This document shows, piece after piece, positions 34,544-44,178 of a stretch of 64,000 bases of DNA (within the stretch, counting starts at the first letter, position 1; the number at the start of each line of letters is the position of its first letter). The notes beneath the pieces were generated by a model that did not search any database, had not been told where the DNA came from, and worked only from the letters and a program-made list of their open reading frames with translations. Origin of the DNA: Burkholderiaceae bacterium. Lineage in GTDB: Bacteria > Pseudomonadota > Gammaproteobacteria > Burkholderiales > Burkholderiaceae_E. Where the stretch lies: contig JAHBZV010000011.1 of the NCBI GenBank assembly GCA_019635275.1, positions 1 through 64,000 on the forward strand, in the 5' to 3' direction. The position numbers were made by a program, and so were the translations under genes.

Positions 34544-35409
34544 GGCGCCCTCCGCACGACGTCTTCGCAGCGCCCGGCGCGCATCGCGCGCTCGAAGCCC
34601 ACCACCACCAGCGCTTCCTTCTCGGGACTGCCCGCCTGCGCGGCGCGCGGCACCAGGTAGCCGCGCACGATCGCGAGCACCGGGTCGGCGGGCGAGTCGC
34701 TCACCGCGCGATGCGCGTCGTCGAGCGCCGACCGCGCGGCGGCGAGCCAGCGCGCGGCCAGCGGCGCGCCGCTGGCCGGCACCGCATCGGTCACCGGCAG
34801 CCGGCGTCCGGTCAGGCACTCGACGAACACCGGCTGCCCGCCCTCGTACAGGTAGCTTCCGGCCAACCGCAACGGGCCGGACAGTGGATCGACCTGCGGC
34901 GCGCGCGACAGGGTGGCGTTGCCCAGGCCGCGGATTTCGCGCCCTTCGTTGTCGACGATCGCGAGGCCGTCAGGAACGACGCGGCGGAACAGGCGCGCGC
35001 CCTCGGTGTCGCCGTGCAGCGCGATCGTGTCGGCGGCCGCTTCCGAGGTGCTCCAGCGGCCCATGTCGTAGACCACGCGCATCCCAGTACCCTCGTCGCC
35101 GGTCTGCAGCATGCGGAAGGTGCCGTCCGGGAAGATCGTGAGCGTGAGCCTGCGCTCCGCACACCCGGCGCAGAAGAGCGTTCCCGAGTAGGTGCGCGCT
35201 CCCGCGTAGGCCGCGCTCGCGGCGACCTCGTCGATGCGGGGCGCCGCCATCGCCCAGGCCGCCTCGGCTCCGCGTGCGGGCGCAGCAGGATCCGCCGCGG
35301 CGACGCGCTCTTGCGGGGGTTGCGGCAGCGCCGGCGACTGCGCGCACGCCGACACGGCGACGCAGGCAGCCAGTGTCGCCGCCCTCAGGCCGAGGCGGTC
35401 ACCAGGCAT
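34540..35409 (-). CDS. NlpE-like outer-membrane lipoprotein
   Basis: 289 residues. The signal peptide ends in a lipobox VSAC (Cys 22); LAAC (Cys 16) is a second candidate. After a Pro/Ala-rich linker comes an NlpE N-terminal-type domain: TYSGTLFCAGCAERRLTLTIFPDGTFRM, with a CxxC pair. NlpE in E. coli senses surface and copper stress through CpxA. The C-terminal 100 residues include FVECLTGRRLPV and do not match a domain I know. The ATG at 35409 lies inside the last bases of the DUF481 gene, so the two are coupled. Confidence 0.78.
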   Translation of the reverse strand: MPGDRLGLRAATLAACVAVSACAQSPALPQPPQERVAAADPAAPARGAEAAWAMAAPRIDEVAASAAYAGARTYSGTLFCAGCAERRLTLTIFPDGTFRMLQTGDEGTGMRVVYDMGRWSTSEAAADTIALHGDTEGARLFRRVVPDGLAIVDNEGREIRGLGNATLSRAPQVDPLSGPLRLAGSYLYEGGQPVFVECLTGRRLPVTDAVPASGAPLAARWLAAARSALDDAHRAVSDSPADPVLAIVRGYLVPRAAQAGSPEKEALVVVGFERAMRAGRCEDVVRRAP

Positions 35410-36514
35410 AGCCCAGCCCGACCAGCCAGGTCGCATCGGTGCCTCGGCGGCCGGGTGCCGGCTGGCTGTCCCAGTCGAGATTGAGCTGCAGCGACGCAGT
35501 GAGGCCCGATGCGAACGGCAGCCGCAATCCGCTGCGGCTTCGCAGCGTCACCTGCGACAGATCGTCCAGGTTCAGGAACCCCTGTTGGTCGTGAAAGAGC
35601 TCGGCCGACCAGGTGTCGAGCCGGTAGCCGACGTTGGCGCCCCAGCCGAGCGCGGGCCACGACTCGTCGGCGCCGGCGATGCGCCGCACGTCGATCGCGT
35701 CGAGGCCGCCGCGAACCGACAGCTTCGCACGCCCGGTCTGCACGACCTGCAGGCCGACGCCTGCACCGACGGCCGCGCGCGAGGCGATGTCGCGAAATCG
35801 GTCGCGCTCGAGCGAGCCGCGCAGATAGGCGAAGCGACGGTCGTTCAGGAAGCGGTCGAAGTTGCCGCCGACCAGCCAGTTCGACGCGCTCGTGGCCTGG
35901 TCGGTGCGCTCGTGGCGCAGCTTCGCGTTCAGCGCATACCGCCAGTCGAGGGCCCGCGCGTCGAGGTCGCCCTCGACGTAGGCGCGATCGCCGTTGCTGT
36001 TGCCGCGCACGAAGGCACCGGAGAGCGTGAGCCGCCCCTCGTACGAGACGCCCTCGCCGCTCTCCTCGGGCTTCGGGTTGATGTATCGCACCCGCGCCAG
36101 CGGCAAGGTTTCGACCGGCTGCGGCGCCGCGGTCGGCACGGGAACGCCGGGCGGCGCGGAATCCGGTGGTGGAGCCGGATCGCGTTCGGCCGACTCGGGC
36201 GAGAGTGTCACCTGCCCCGGCGCGGCCGGCCTGATCGTCATCGTCTCGGTCCGGTTCGAGCGCTCGCGCAACACGCCGACCGGCTTGTCGGTCTCGATGG
36301 CCCGCACCTCGTAGCGCGGGATGCGCAACTCGCCGGCCCAGGTGGTCTCGAACGTCACCGTCGACGGCGACATGTGCAGCACTCGCCCGGTGAGCCGGTC
36401 GCCGTTGTGCAGCGTCAGGGTGTCCGCACGCGCGGGCCCCGCGAGCAGCGCACAGGCGGCGACGATCGACGCCAGGCTGGAGGCGAACGAGCCGGCGAGG
36501 CGAAGTGCAGGCAT
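35399..36514 (-). CDS. DUF481 outer-membrane protein
   Basis: 371 residues. The signal peptide is SFASSLASIVAACALLAGPARA. A small SH3-like segment follows (DTLTLHNGDRLTGRVLHMSPSTVTFETTWAGELRIPRYEVRAIET), then a Pro-rich linker, then the DUF481 barrel (YEGRLTLSGAFVRGNSNGDRAYVEGDLDARALDWRYALNAKLRHERTD). It closes with a C-terminal aromatic residue (GLGYAW), as in outer-membrane barrels. Function is unknown. The ATG at 36514 is chosen for its normal signal peptide. Confidence 0.88.
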   Translation of the reverse strand: MPALRLAGSFASSLASIVAACALLAGPARADTLTLHNGDRLTGRVLHMSPSTVTFETTWAGELRIPRYEVRAIETDKPVGVLRERSNRTETMTIRPAAPGQVTLSPESAERDPAPPPDSAPPGVPVPTAAPQPVETLPLARVRYINPKPEESGEGVSYEGRLTLSGAFVRGNSNGDRAYVEGDLDARALDWRYALNAKLRHERTDQATSASNWLVGGNFDRFLNDRRFAYLRGSLERDRFRDIASRAAVGAGVGLQVVQTGRAKLSVRGGLDAIDVRRIAGADESWPALGWGANVGYRLDTWSAELFHDQQGFLNLDDLSQVTLRSRSGLRLPFASGLTASLQLNLDWDSQPAPGRRGTDATWLVGLGYAW

Positions 36515-36853
36515 GCCGTGGATCCGGGGAAGACAACCGATGGGAACGAACACGCAGCGTGGGCCAGGCGCGAACCGCGAGATCGATAACGAGTATAATC
36601 GCAAGCTTCCGGCAAGACTTCCCACCGCATCGCCGTGCGCCGCCGGAGCGAACGGCGCAAACCCTGCGACGACGTCGGAACGCGACGCCCGATTGGCGTG
36701 CCGCGACCGGCCGCCCGTCCCGCCGCCGAGTCCGGCCAGGCCGCCACGCATGCGCGGCGCATCGCAGGCGGGTCCCGAGGGCACCCGAAGCCCGTCGAAT
36801 TCGCGGCCCGGAAGGCCGCCCGCGTGCCCTGCGCGCGAACCAGGAGCCCAGGA
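36515..36853. other. Intergenic region holding a long infA leader
   Basis: 339 bases between the divergent DUF481 and infA genes. The only strong signal is TATAAT at 36594-36599 on the plus strand. The stretch from 36600 on is open in the infA frame but encodes Arg/Ala/Pro-rich sequence like any GC-rich DNA, with no recognisable domain. I read it as untranslated leader. Confidence 0.5.
36594..36599 (+). promoter_or_regulatory. Perfect -10 element upstream of infA
   Basis: TATAAT on the plus strand in a locally AT-rich patch (GATAACGAGTATAATCGC). There is no convincing -35. Transcription would begin near 36606, leaving a leader of about 248 bases before the infA ATG. Confidence 0.45.
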
Positions 36854-37075
36854 ATGGCAAAGGAAGATCTGATCCAGATGGAAGGCGTCGTCGCAGAGGT
36901 GCTGCCCGACACGCGCTTCCGCGTCACGCTCAGCAACGGGGTCGAGGTGTCGGCCTACGCAGCCGGCAAGATGAAGAAGCACCGCATCCGCGTGCTGCCC
37001 GGCGACCGGGTCACGATGGAACTGTCGCCGTACGACCTGACCAAGGGCCGGATCAGCTTCCGGCACAAGGACTGA
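36854..37075 (+). CDS. infA: Translation initiation factor IF-1
   Basis: 73 residues, full length. The S1-like OB fold is complete: [67 protein letters not shown]-1 binds the ribosomal A site with IF-2 and IF-3. It stands alone here rather than in the ribosomal protein operon, so the genome probably carries a second copy there, as other Burkholderiales do. A 5' leader of about 250 bases is likely. An AGGA lies close to the ATG. Confidence 0.96.
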   Translation: MAKEDLIQMEGVVAEVLPDTRFRVTLSNGVEVSAYAAGKMKKHRIRVLPGDRVTMELSPYDLTKGRISFRHKD

Positions 37076-37133
37076 GTAACCGGGCGAGCCCCCACCGGTC
37101 AAACGGGCGAGTCGCCGCCGCGGGCGTCGGCCT

Positions 37134-38267
37134 TCAGACGATGTCCAGGTGCTCGATGCCGCGATTCAGGTCGCGTTCCGAGCGCTTGCTGTGCAGCTTG
37201 ATGTTCAGCCGCAGGTCGTTCACGGAGTCCGCGTTGCGCAACGCGTCCTCGTAGCTGATCCGCCCTTCCTCGAACAGGTCGAACAGCGCCTGGTCGAAAG
37301 TCTGCATCCCGAGCTCCCGGCTCTTCTTCATCACTTCCTTGATCGCGCCGACCTCGCCCTTGAAGATCAGGTCGGCGATCAGCGGCGAGTTCAGCAGGAT
37401 CTCCACCGCCGGCACGCGCCCCTTGCCGGTGGCGGTCGGAATCAGTCGCTGCGAGACGATCGCCTTCAGGTTCAGCGACAGGTCCATCAGCAGCTGCGCG
37501 CGCCGCTCCTCGGGAAAGAAGTTGATGATCCGGTCGAGCGCCTGGTTGGCGCTGTTGGAGTGCAGCGTCGCCAGGCACAGGTGGCCGGTCTCGGCGAAGG
37601 CCACCGCGTGTTCCATCGTCTCGCGGTCCCGGATCTCGCCGATCATGATCACGTCGGGCGCCTGGCGCAGCGTGTTCTTCAGCGCCACTTCCCAGCTCTC
37701 GGTGTCGACGCCGACCTCGCGGTGCGTCACGATGCAGTTGCGGTGCGGGTGAACGAACTCGACCGGGTCCTCGATCGTCACGATGTGCCCGTGCGACATC
37801 TCGTTGCGGTGCCCCACGACCGCTGCGAGCGTGTTCGACTTGCCCGAACCGGTCGCGCCGACCACGATGATCAGGCCGCGCTTGGTCAGCGAGAGGTCCT
37901 TGAGCACCGAAGGCAACTGCAGTTGCTCGAAGGTCGGAATCTCGGTGTTGATCGTCCGCATGACGATGCCGACGCGGTTCTGCTGCATGAAGGCGTTGAC
38001 GCGAAACCGACCGATCCCGGCCGGGCTGATCGCGAAGTTCACTTCCCTGTGCGCCTCGAACTCGGCGGCCTGCTTGTCGTTCATCAGCGCGCGCGCGAGC
38101 TCGACCGTGTGCTGCGGCGTGAGCGGCGCGTTCGAGACCGGATGCACCTTGCCGTCGATCTTGAACGCCGGCGGAAACTCGGCCGTGAGGAAGAGGTCCG
38201 ACCCGTTGCGCGACGTCATCAGGCGCAGCAGGTCGTGCAGGAACTTGGAGGCTTGTTCGCGTTCCAT
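37134..38267 (-). CDS. pilU: Type IV pilus retraction ATPase PilU
   Basis: 377 residues of the GspE/PilT ATPase family. Walker A is VGATGSGKSNTLAAVVGHRN, the Asp box TIEDPVEFVHPH, Walker B VIMIGEIRDRETMEHAVAFAETGHL, and the His box LATLHSNSANQALDRIINFFPEE. Compared with its neighbour PilT it has the PilU features: longer C-terminus (SYEDALRNADSVNDLRLNIKL) and the N-terminal HDLLRLMTSRNGSDLFLTAEFPP. PilU assists PilT in retracting twitching pili. It follows pilT on the same strand, 29 bases apart. Confidence 0.95.
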   Translation of the reverse strand: MEREQASKFLHDLLRLMTSRNGSDLFLTAEFPPAFKIDGKVHPVSNAPLTPQHTVELARALMNDKQAAEFEAHREVNFAISPAGIGRFRVNAFMQQNRVGIVMRTINTEIPTFEQLQLPSVLKDLSLTKRGLIIVVGATGSGKSNTLAAVVGHRNEMSHGHIVTIEDPVEFVHPHRNCIVTHREVGVDTESWEVALKNTLRQAPDVIMIGEIRDRETMEHAVAFAETGHLCLATLHSNSANQALDRIINFFPEERRAQLLMDLSLNLKAIVSQRLIPTATGKGRVPAVEILLNSPLIADLIFKGEVGAIKEVMKKSRELGMQTFDQALFDLFEEGRISYEDALRNADSVNDLRLNIKLHSKRSERDLNRGIEHLDIV

Positions 38268-38296
38268 GGTGGATCCCGGTCGGTGGGCTGGCGATG

Positions 38297-39340
38297 TCAG
38301 CCCGGAAAGTTCTCTTTGACGCTCGCCACGGCTTTGGCTTCCGCCATCGAGATCTGGTTCTTGCGCACGAGGTCGGTCAGGCACTGGTCGAGCGTCTGCA
38401 TCCCCACCGACGCGCCGGTCTGGATCGCCGAGTTCATCTGCGCGACCTTCGCCTCGCGGATCAGGTTGCGGATCGCAGGGGTGCCGATCATGATCTCGTG
38501 CGCGGCGACGCGGCCACTGCCGTCCTTGGTCTTCAGCAGGGTCTGCGAAATCACCGCGCGCAGCGACTCCGAAAGCATTGCGCGCACCATGTCCTTCTCC
38601 GCAGCCGGGAAGACGTCGATGACCCGGTCGATCGTCTTGGCCGCGGACGAGGTGTGCAGCGTGCCGAACACCAGGTGGCCGGTCTCGGCGGCGGTCAGCG
38701 CGAGCCGGATCGTCTCCAGGTCGCGCAGCTCGCCGACCAGGATGATGTCCGGGTCCTCGCGCAGGGCCGATCGCAGCGCGTTGTTGAACGACAGCGTCAT
38801 CGGCCCGACTTCGCGCTGGTTGATCAGGCAGCGCTTCGACTCGTGGACGAACTCGATCGGATCCTCGACCGTGAGGATGTGGCCGTAGAGGTTCTCGTTG
38901 ATGTGGTTGATCATCGCCGCGAGCGTCGTCGACTTGCCCGAGCCGGTCGGGCCGGTGACCAGCACGAGTCCGCGCGGCGTCATCGAGATCTCGGTGAAGA
39001 TCTTCGGCGCGTTCAGCTCCTCGAGCGTGAGGATCTTCGACGGGATCGTCCGCATCACGGCACCGGCGCCGCGCTGCTGCACGAACGCGTTGACGCGGAA
39101 GCGCGCGAGGCCCGGGATCGCGAAGGAGAAGTCGCACTCGAGGCTCTCCTCGTACTCCTTCCTCTGCGAGTCGTTCATGATGTCGTAGATCATGCCGTGG
39201 ACGTCCTTGTGCTCCATCGGCGGCAGGTTGATCCGGCGCACGTCGCCGTGCACGCGAATCATCGGCGGCAGTCCCGCGGACAGGTGCAGGTCGGAGGCCT
39301 TGTTCTTGACCGCAAACGCCAGCAGTTCGGCAATGTCCAT
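38297..39340 (-). CDS. pilT: Type IV pilus retraction ATPase PilT
   Basis: 347 residues. MDIAELLAFAVKNKASDLHLSAGLPPMIRVHGDVRRI is the canonical PilT start. Walker A TGPTGSGKSTTLAAMI, Asp box TVEDPIEFVHES, Walker B IILVGELRDLETIRLALTAAETGHL, His box FGTLHTSSAAKTIDRVIDVFP and the AIRNLIREAKVAQMNSAIQTG motif needed for retraction are all intact. It is the main motor for pilus retraction, twitching and DNA uptake. comEA, another uptake gene, is in this window. It is divergent from yggS, a frequent arrangement. Confidence 0.97.
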   Translation of the reverse strand: MDIAELLAFAVKNKASDLHLSAGLPPMIRVHGDVRRINLPPMEHKDVHGMIYDIMNDSQRKEYEESLECDFSFAIPGLARFRVNAFVQQRGAGAVMRTIPSKILTLEELNAPKIFTEISMTPRGLVLVTGPTGSGKSTTLAAMINHINENLYGHILTVEDPIEFVHESKRCLINQREVGPMTLSFNNALRSALREDPDIILVGELRDLETIRLALTAAETGHLVFGTLHTSSAAKTIDRVIDVFPAAEKDMVRAMLSESLRAVISQTLLKTKDGSGRVAAHEIMIGTPAIRNLIREAKVAQMNSAIQTGASVGMQTLDQCLTDLVRKNQISMAEAKAVASVKENFPG

Positions 39341-39457
39341 CGCGCATCCCTCTATCGGCCGGGGCGCCGCGGGCGCGGCGCCGTCGTTCATTCCTGCTAT
39401 CTTCGGAACCCGCGAGTTCCTCGGCAGCCCCGCCGGGGCGAAACGGCAATTCCCGCG

Positions 39458-40333
39458 ATGAACGGCGACCGCGCGTTGCGCCAAAACTACGAGCAGGTCC
39501 TGAAACGGATCCGGGACGCCTGCGAGGCTGCCGGTCGGCCGGCCGACTCGGTGCGCCTGCTCGCGGTCAGCAAGGCCTTTCCGGCCGCGAACGTGCTCGC
39601 GCTCGCGGCCCTGGGACAGCGTGCGTTCGGCGAGAACTACCTGCAAGAGGCGCTGGACAAGATCGCCGCATGCAGCGACGAGCGGTCGGCCGCGGCCGCC
39701 GGGCGCAGCGCCACGATCGAACCGGCGCGGGAGTCATCGGACGCCGCCCCCCGGCGAGCGGCGCCGGGATCGCCGCTGGAGTGGCACTTCATCGGCCCGA
39801 TACAGTCCAACAAGACCCGCCCGATCGCCGAGCATTTCGACTGGGTGCACTCGGTCGACCGGGAGAAGATCGCGCGTCGGCTGGCGGAGCAGCGGCCGGC
39901 CGGCTTGCCGCCGCTGAACCTGTGCCTTCAGGTGAACGTGTCGGGCGAAGCCAGCAAGAGCGGCGTGGCGCCCGGCGAGGTGGTCGCGCTCGCGCTGGCC
40001 TGCGCAGCGCTGTCGGGCGTGCGACTGCGCGGGCTGATGGCGATCCCCGAGCCCACCGAAGACGTCGCGCTGCAGCGCGCCCGCTTCGCCACGCTGAGGG
40101 AACTGCATGCGCGCGTGCGCGAGGCCCTCGCCGCGAACGCGGCGAACGACATCTTCGCGAACGCGGCGAACGGCATCTTCGCGAACGCGGCGAGCGACTT
40201 CGATACGCTCTCGATGGGGATGTCGGCGGACCTCGAGTCCGCGGTGATGGAGGGGGCGACGATCGTCCGGGTGGGCAGCGCGCTGTTCGGCGCCCGCCCG
40301 CCCCGGCAGCAGACGGTCAGCCCATCGACTTGA
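39458..40333 (+). CDS. yggS: PLP homeostasis protein YggS/PLPBP with two insertions
   Basis: 291 residues against about 230 in the family. The PLP lysine is K39 ([10 protein letters not shown]). [45 protein letters not shown] and [28 protein letters not shown] are all present, so the fold should be intact. Two extra pieces stand out. Residues about 72-106 are Ser/Ala/Arg-rich filler where other members have about 10 residues. Residues 225-248 come from three tandem 24-base repeats encoding FANAANGI-like octapeptides. The family controls pyridoxal phosphate and amino acid balance. It overlaps rpsT by 17 bases, tail to tail. Confidence 0.93.
   Translation: MNGDRALRQNYEQVLKRIRDACEAAGRPADSVRLLAVSKAFPAANVLALAALGQRAFGENYLQEALDKIAACSDERSAAAAGRSATIEPARESSDAAPRRAAPGSPLEWHFIGPIQSNKTRPIAEHFDWVHSVDREKIARRLAEQRPAGLPPLNLCLQVNVSGEASKSGVAPGEVVALALACAALSGVRLRGLMAIPEPTEDVALQRARFATLRELHARVREALAANAANDIFANAANGIFANAASDFDTLSMGMSADLESAVMEGATIVRVGSALFGARPPRQQTVSPST
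40130..40201 (+). repeat. Three 24-bp tandem repeats inside yggS
   Basis: Units 40130-40153, 40154-40177 and 40178-40201 share the core GCGAACGCGGCGAACG with a few changes. They are in frame and encode eight residues each, inserted just before the conserved LSMGMS motif. Because the unit is a multiple of three, copy-number change would keep the frame. Confidence 0.85.
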
Positions 40334-40580
40334 TCGCGGCCGACAGGCGGGCCTTGTGGCGCGAGGCCGCGTTCTTGTGGACGATCTTCTTGTCGGCGAT
40401 GCGGTCGATCACGCTTTGCGCCGACTGCAGCGTCTTCGCGGCCGCAGCCTTGTCGCCGGCCAGGATGGCCTTGCGCACCGACTTGATCGCGGTGCGCAGG
40501 CGCGAGCGCAGGCTCGCGTTGTGCAGGTTGCGCTTGGCGGCCTGGCGGGCACGCTTGCGGGCTGAGGCAATGTTGGCCAT
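40317..40580 (-). CDS. rpsT: 30S ribosomal protein S20
   Basis: 87 residues, full length. It shows the all-helical S20 pattern: [39 protein letters not shown], then [25 protein letters not shown]20 binds 16S rRNA early in assembly. The leader upstream contains a CCGGAA-AATA-TTCCGG hairpin (40642-40657) and a TATTAT -10 at 40673-40668 on this strand. It is divergent from murJ, a common betaproteobacterial arrangement. Confidence 0.98.
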   Translation of the reverse strand: MANIASARKRARQAAKRNLHNASLRSRLRTAIKSVRKAILAGDKAAAAKTLQSAQSVIDRIADKKIVHKNAASRHKARLSAAIKSMG

Positions 40581-40641
40581 GAGAGAATCTCGCTCGAGTC
40601 GACTTCCGGCGCCGCGACCCGATGACGGGAATCCGGCGGCC

Positions 40642-40673
40642 CCGGAAAATATTCCGGAAAGCCTTGAATAATA
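40642..40673 (-). promoter_or_regulatory. rpsT promoter element and leader hairpin
   Basis: On the minus strand TATTAT (5/6) lies at 40673-40668, with TTGCGG 18 bases further upstream as a weak -35. Transcription would start near 40661. The first transcribed bases form a hairpin with perfect six-base arms CCGGAA/TTCCGG and an AATA loop (40642-40657). The leader to the ATG at 40580 is about 80 bases. Confidence 0.4.
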
Positions 40674-40734
40674 ACCGAATTCACGCCATCCCCGCAAGCG
40701 GACTCGATCGCCGCGGCCGGCGCCCCGGGCGCGC

Positions 40735-42324
40735 ATGAGCCTGCTGCGGGCTGCCGCCACCGTCAGCGGACTGACCCTGCTGTCGCGGATCACCGGGCTC
40801 GCCCGGGAGAACCTCACCGCCGCGATCTTCGGCGCCTCGGCCTTCACCGACGCGTTCTTCGTCGCGTTCCGCCTGCCGAACCTGTTGCGGCGCCTGTTCG
40901 CCGAAGGAGCGTTCTCGCAGGCCTTCGTTCCGATCCTTGCCGAGTCGCGCGCGCACGCCGAGGCGCGCGGCGGCGCCGACCCTCAGGCCGCGCTCGCCGA
41001 GACGCGCACGCTGGTCGACCGCATCGCGACGGCGCTGTTCTGGACCCTGGTGGCGGTGTCGCTGGTCGGCGTGCTCGCGTCGCCGGCGTTGGTCTGGTTG
41101 ATCGCCTCGGGCCTGCGGGAGCAGCCCGAGGTCTTCGCGGCGGCCGTCACGATGACCCGCTGGATGTTCCCGTACATCCTCTCCGCGTCGCTGATTGCGC
41201 TGTCGGCCGGGATCCTCAACACCTGGAAGCGCTTCGCGGTGCCCGCGTTCACCCCGGTGATGCTGAACCTGTGCTTCATCGGGGCCGCCCTCGGCCTGTC
41301 GCGATACTTCGATCCGCCGGTCTTCGCGCTCGCCGCCGGCGTCGTCCTCGGCGGCATCGCGCAGCTCGCGATCCAGGTTCCGGCGCTGCGCCGGATCGGC
41401 ATGCTGCCGCGCATCCGGCTGAACCTTCGCGAGGCGCTAGCGGACCCGCACACGCGCCGCGTGCTCAAGCTGATGGCGCCGGCCGTGCTGGCGGTGTCCG
41501 TCGCGCAGATCAGCCTGGTGATCAACACGCACATCGCCTCGCGCCTGGCGCCGGGCAGCGTCTCGTGGATCTCGTATGGCGACCGGCTGATGGAGTTCCC
41601 GACCGCGCTGCTCGGCGTGGCGCTGGGGACCGTCCTGCTGCCGACGCTCGCGCGAGCGCGCGGCCGCGGCGACGACCGCGCGTACAGCGAGCTGCTCGAC
41701 TGGGGACTGCGCGTGTGCGTGCTGCTGGCGCTGCCGTGCATGGTGGGCCTCGCGCTGATGTCCGAGCCGCTCACGGCGCTGCTCTTCCACTACGGACGCT
41801 TCGACGCACACGACGTGGAGATGACGCGGCGCGCGGTCAGCGGCTACGCGGTCGGGCTGATCGGCCTCATCGCGATCAAGGTCCTGGCGCCCGGCTTCTA
41901 TGCGCAGCAGGACGTGCGCACGCCGGTGAAGATCGCGATCGCGGTTCTGGTGGTCACGCAGTTGCTGAACCTGCTGACGGTGCCCTGGTTCGCGCATGCG
42001 GGGCTGGCGGTGTCGATCTCCGTCGGGGCGCTCGCCAATGCCGGGCTCCTGCTGGTGGGGCTGCGCAGGCGCGGCGTCTGGCTTCCGACGCCGGGATGGC
42101 CGAAGTTCCTCGGCCAGACGATCGCGTCGTCCGCCCTGCTGGCCGCCGCGCTGGCCGCGACCGTGCCGCGCTTCGACTGGATCGCGATGCGCGCCGCACC
42201 GTTCGAGCGGATCGGCCTCACCCTCGGGCTGGTCGCCGGCGGCGCGATCGTCTACCTGGTCGCGCTGCTGGCCCTGGGCGTGCGCCCCATGCAGTTCGTG
42301 AAGCACGGACGCCGCAGCGACTGA
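40735..42324 (+). CDS. murJ: Lipid II flippase MurJ
   Basis: 529 residues, fourteen helices, MOP superfamily. MurJ flips lipid II to the periplasm for peptidoglycan synthesis. The start [65 protein letters not shown] is fully characteristic, as are [41 protein letters not shown] and [16 protein letters not shown]. The essential Arg residues in helices 1 and 2 are present. The ATG at 40735 lacks a strong Shine-Dalgarno sequence. Confidence 0.97.
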   Translation: MSLLRAAATVSGLTLLSRITGLARENLTAAIFGASAFTDAFFVAFRLPNLLRRLFAEGAFSQAFVPILAESRAHAEARGGADPQAALAETRTLVDRIATALFWTLVAVSLVGVLASPALVWLIASGLREQPEVFAAAVTMTRWMFPYILSASLIALSAGILNTWKRFAVPAFTPVMLNLCFIGAALGLSRYFDPPVFALAAGVVLGGIAQLAIQVPALRRIGMLPRIRLNLREALADPHTRRVLKLMAPAVLAVSVAQISLVINTHIASRLAPGSVSWISYGDRLMEFPTALLGVALGTVLLPTLARARGRGDDRAYSELLDWGLRVCVLLALPCMVGLALMSEPLTALLFHYGRFDAHDVEMTRRAVSGYAVGLIGLIAIKVLAPGFYAQQDVRTPVKIAIAVLVVTQLLNLLTVPWFAHAGLAVSISVGALANAGLLLVGLRRRGVWLPTPGWPKFLGQTIASSALLAAALAATVPRFDWIAMRAAPFERIGLTLGLVAGGAIVYLVALLALGVRPMQFVKHGRRSD

Positions 42325-42391
42325 CGCGCAGCGCTTGCGCGCGCGCCGCGAAAGCGCCGATCCTCGTGGTTTTCCAACGGAGCAGACCGGC

Positions 42392-43207
42392 ATGCAGATC
42401 GGATTCATCGGCGGCGGCAACATGGCCGCGGCACTCGTCGGCGGATTGCTGGCTCGCGGGGCGGCGGCCGGATCGATCCGCGTGGTCGAGCCGCTCGCCG
42501 CGCAGCGCGAGGCCTTGCGCGCGCGCTTCGGCGTCGCGACCTTCGATCGCGCCGGGCCTGACGCGCTGGCGAACGCCGACCTGGTCGTGCTCGCCGTCAA
42601 GCCGCAGCAGATGCGCGAGGCCGTCGCACCGCTCGCTTCGATGCTTCGCGACGCGCTGGTGGTCAGCGTCGCGGCCGGCATCCGCGCGCACGACCTGTCG
42701 CGCTGGCTCGGCGGCCATCGGCGAATCGTGCGCGCGATGCCGAACACACCCGCGCTGATCGGCATGGGCGTCACCGGCCTCGCCGCGCTGCCGGGCACGA
42801 GCGAGGCCGACCGCGACACGGCCGGGCGGGTGCTGGGCGCCGTCGGCCCCACCGTCTGGGTCGACGACGAGTCGCTGCTCGACGCGGTGACCGCGGTGAG
42901 CGGGAGCGGCCCGGCCTACGTCTTCCTGTTCATGGAGGCAGTGCAGGACGCCGCGCTGGCACTGGGGCTCGATGCGCGACAGGCCCGCGAGCTCACGCTG
43001 AACACGTTCGCCGGCGCCGCCCAGCTCGCGCTGCGCTCGGACGATCCGCCGGCGACGCTGCGCGAGCGCGTCACGTCGAAGGGCGGCACGACCGCCGCGG
43101 CGCTGGCCGTGATGGAGGCCGGCGGCCTGCGCAAGCTCGTCGGCCAGGCCCTCGAGGCGGCGCAGCGGCGCAGCGTGGAACTGGGCGACGAATTCGGTCG
43201 CGACTGA
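42392..43207 (+). CDS. proC: Pyrroline-5-carboxylate reductase
   Basis: 271 residues. ProC makes proline from pyrroline-5-carboxylate with NAD(P)H. The Rossmann motif IGFIGGGNMAAALVGGLL opens the protein. LVVLAVKPQQM, RAMPNTPALIGMGVTGLAA and SGSGPAYVFLFMEAVQDAALALGLDARQARELTLNTFAGAAQLA follow, with the active-site TSKGGTTAAALAVME. The ATG at 42392 with GGAG ahead is chosen over a GTG 19 codons upstream. It sits 67 bases after murJ. Confidence 0.97.
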   Translation: MQIGFIGGGNMAAALVGGLLARGAAAGSIRVVEPLAAQREALRARFGVATFDRAGPDALANADLVVLAVKPQQMREAVAPLASMLRDALVVSVAAGIRAHDLSRWLGGHRRIVRAMPNTPALIGMGVTGLAALPGTSEADRDTAGRVLGAVGPTVWVDDESLLDAVTAVSGSGPAYVFLFMEAVQDAALALGLDARQARELTLNTFAGAAQLALRSDDPPATLRERVTSKGGTTAAALAVMEAGGLRKLVGQALEAAQRRSVELGDEFGRD

Positions 43208-43235
43208 CGCGCGGCTGCGCGGCCCGCTGGCCCGG

Positions 43236-44129
43236 TCAGCCCAACCCGTAGTGCGCGACGATGCCGGCGAACACCACCGCCCCGAACCAGTTGTTGTGGT
43301 TGAACGCGCGAAAGCATCCGTCGCGGCCGCGATCGCGGATCAGCGTGAAGTGGTACCCGGCGATCGCCGCCGCTGCCGCGAGGCCCGCGTAGTACGCCGG
43401 CCCCAGCCCCTCGATGCGACCGGCCGCGACGAGCAGCGCCAGCGTGGCCGCGTAGCAGGCCATCACCGCGGCGACATCGAAGCGGCCGAACGTGATGGCC
43501 GCGGTGCGGATGCCGATCTTCAGGTCGTCGTCGCGGTCGACCATCGCATACTCGGTGTCGTAGGCGAGCGCCCAGAAGACGTTGGAGGCGAGCATCGTCC
43601 ACGCCGCCGCAGGCAGCTCGTGCCGGACCGCCGCAAAGGCCATCGGGATGCCGAAGCCGAACGCGATGCCGAGGTAGGCCTGCGGCAGCGCGAGAAAGCG
43701 CTTCGTGAACGGATAGCTGGCCGCGAGGAAGGCCGCCACCACGGCCAGCGCCCACACCAGGCGGTTCATCGGCACGATCAGCAGCAGCGCGACGAGCGAC
43801 AGCACGACGAAGACCGCCACCGCCTCCCACGGCTCGATCGCGCCGGACGTCAGCGGGCGGTCGCGGGTGCGCGCGACGTGGCGATCGAAGTCCCGGTCGG
43901 CCCAGTCGTTGATCGCGCACCCGGCCGAGCGCATCAGCAGCGTGCCCAGCACGAACGCGAACAGCAGGTAGGGGTCGGGCCAGCCGCGCGACGCGATCCA
44001 TAGCGCCGCCAGCGTCGGCCACAGCAGCAGCAGCGTGCCGATCGGCCGGTGCATCCGCGTCAGGCGCCAGTACAGGACCGCCCGCTCGCGCAGGGCGGCA
44101 ACGCGTCCAGAGGCGGCGGGTGCGGTCAT
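43236..44129 (-). CDS. ubiA: 4-hydroxybenzoate octaprenyltransferase UbiA
   Basis: 297 residues, about nine helices. UbiA attaches the polyprenyl chain to 4-hydroxybenzoate, the first membrane step of ubiquinone synthesis. The two Asp-rich motifs are [22 protein letters not shown] and [23 protein letters not shown]. The start [26 protein letters not shown] is typical. It links functionally with ubiG and ubiU/V/T elsewhere in this window. It is last in the minus-strand run after comEA. Confidence 0.97.
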   Translation of the reverse strand: MTAPAASGRVAALRERAVLYWRLTRMHRPIGTLLLLWPTLAALWIASRGWPDPYLLFAFVLGTLLMRSAGCAINDWADRDFDRHVARTRDRPLTSGAIEPWEAVAVFVVLSLVALLLIVPMNRLVWALAVVAAFLAASYPFTKRFLALPQAYLGIAFGFGIPMAFAAVRHELPAAAWTMLASNVFWALAYDTEYAMVDRDDDLKIGIRTAAITFGRFDVAAVMACYAATLALLVAAGRIEGLGPAYYAGLAAAAAIAGYHFTLIRDRGRDGCFRAFNHNNWFGAVVFAGIVAHYGLG

Positions 44130-44178
44130 GGCGCGAGCGTCGACGCGAGGCCAGGCTTCCGGGTCACCTGCGCCACGA

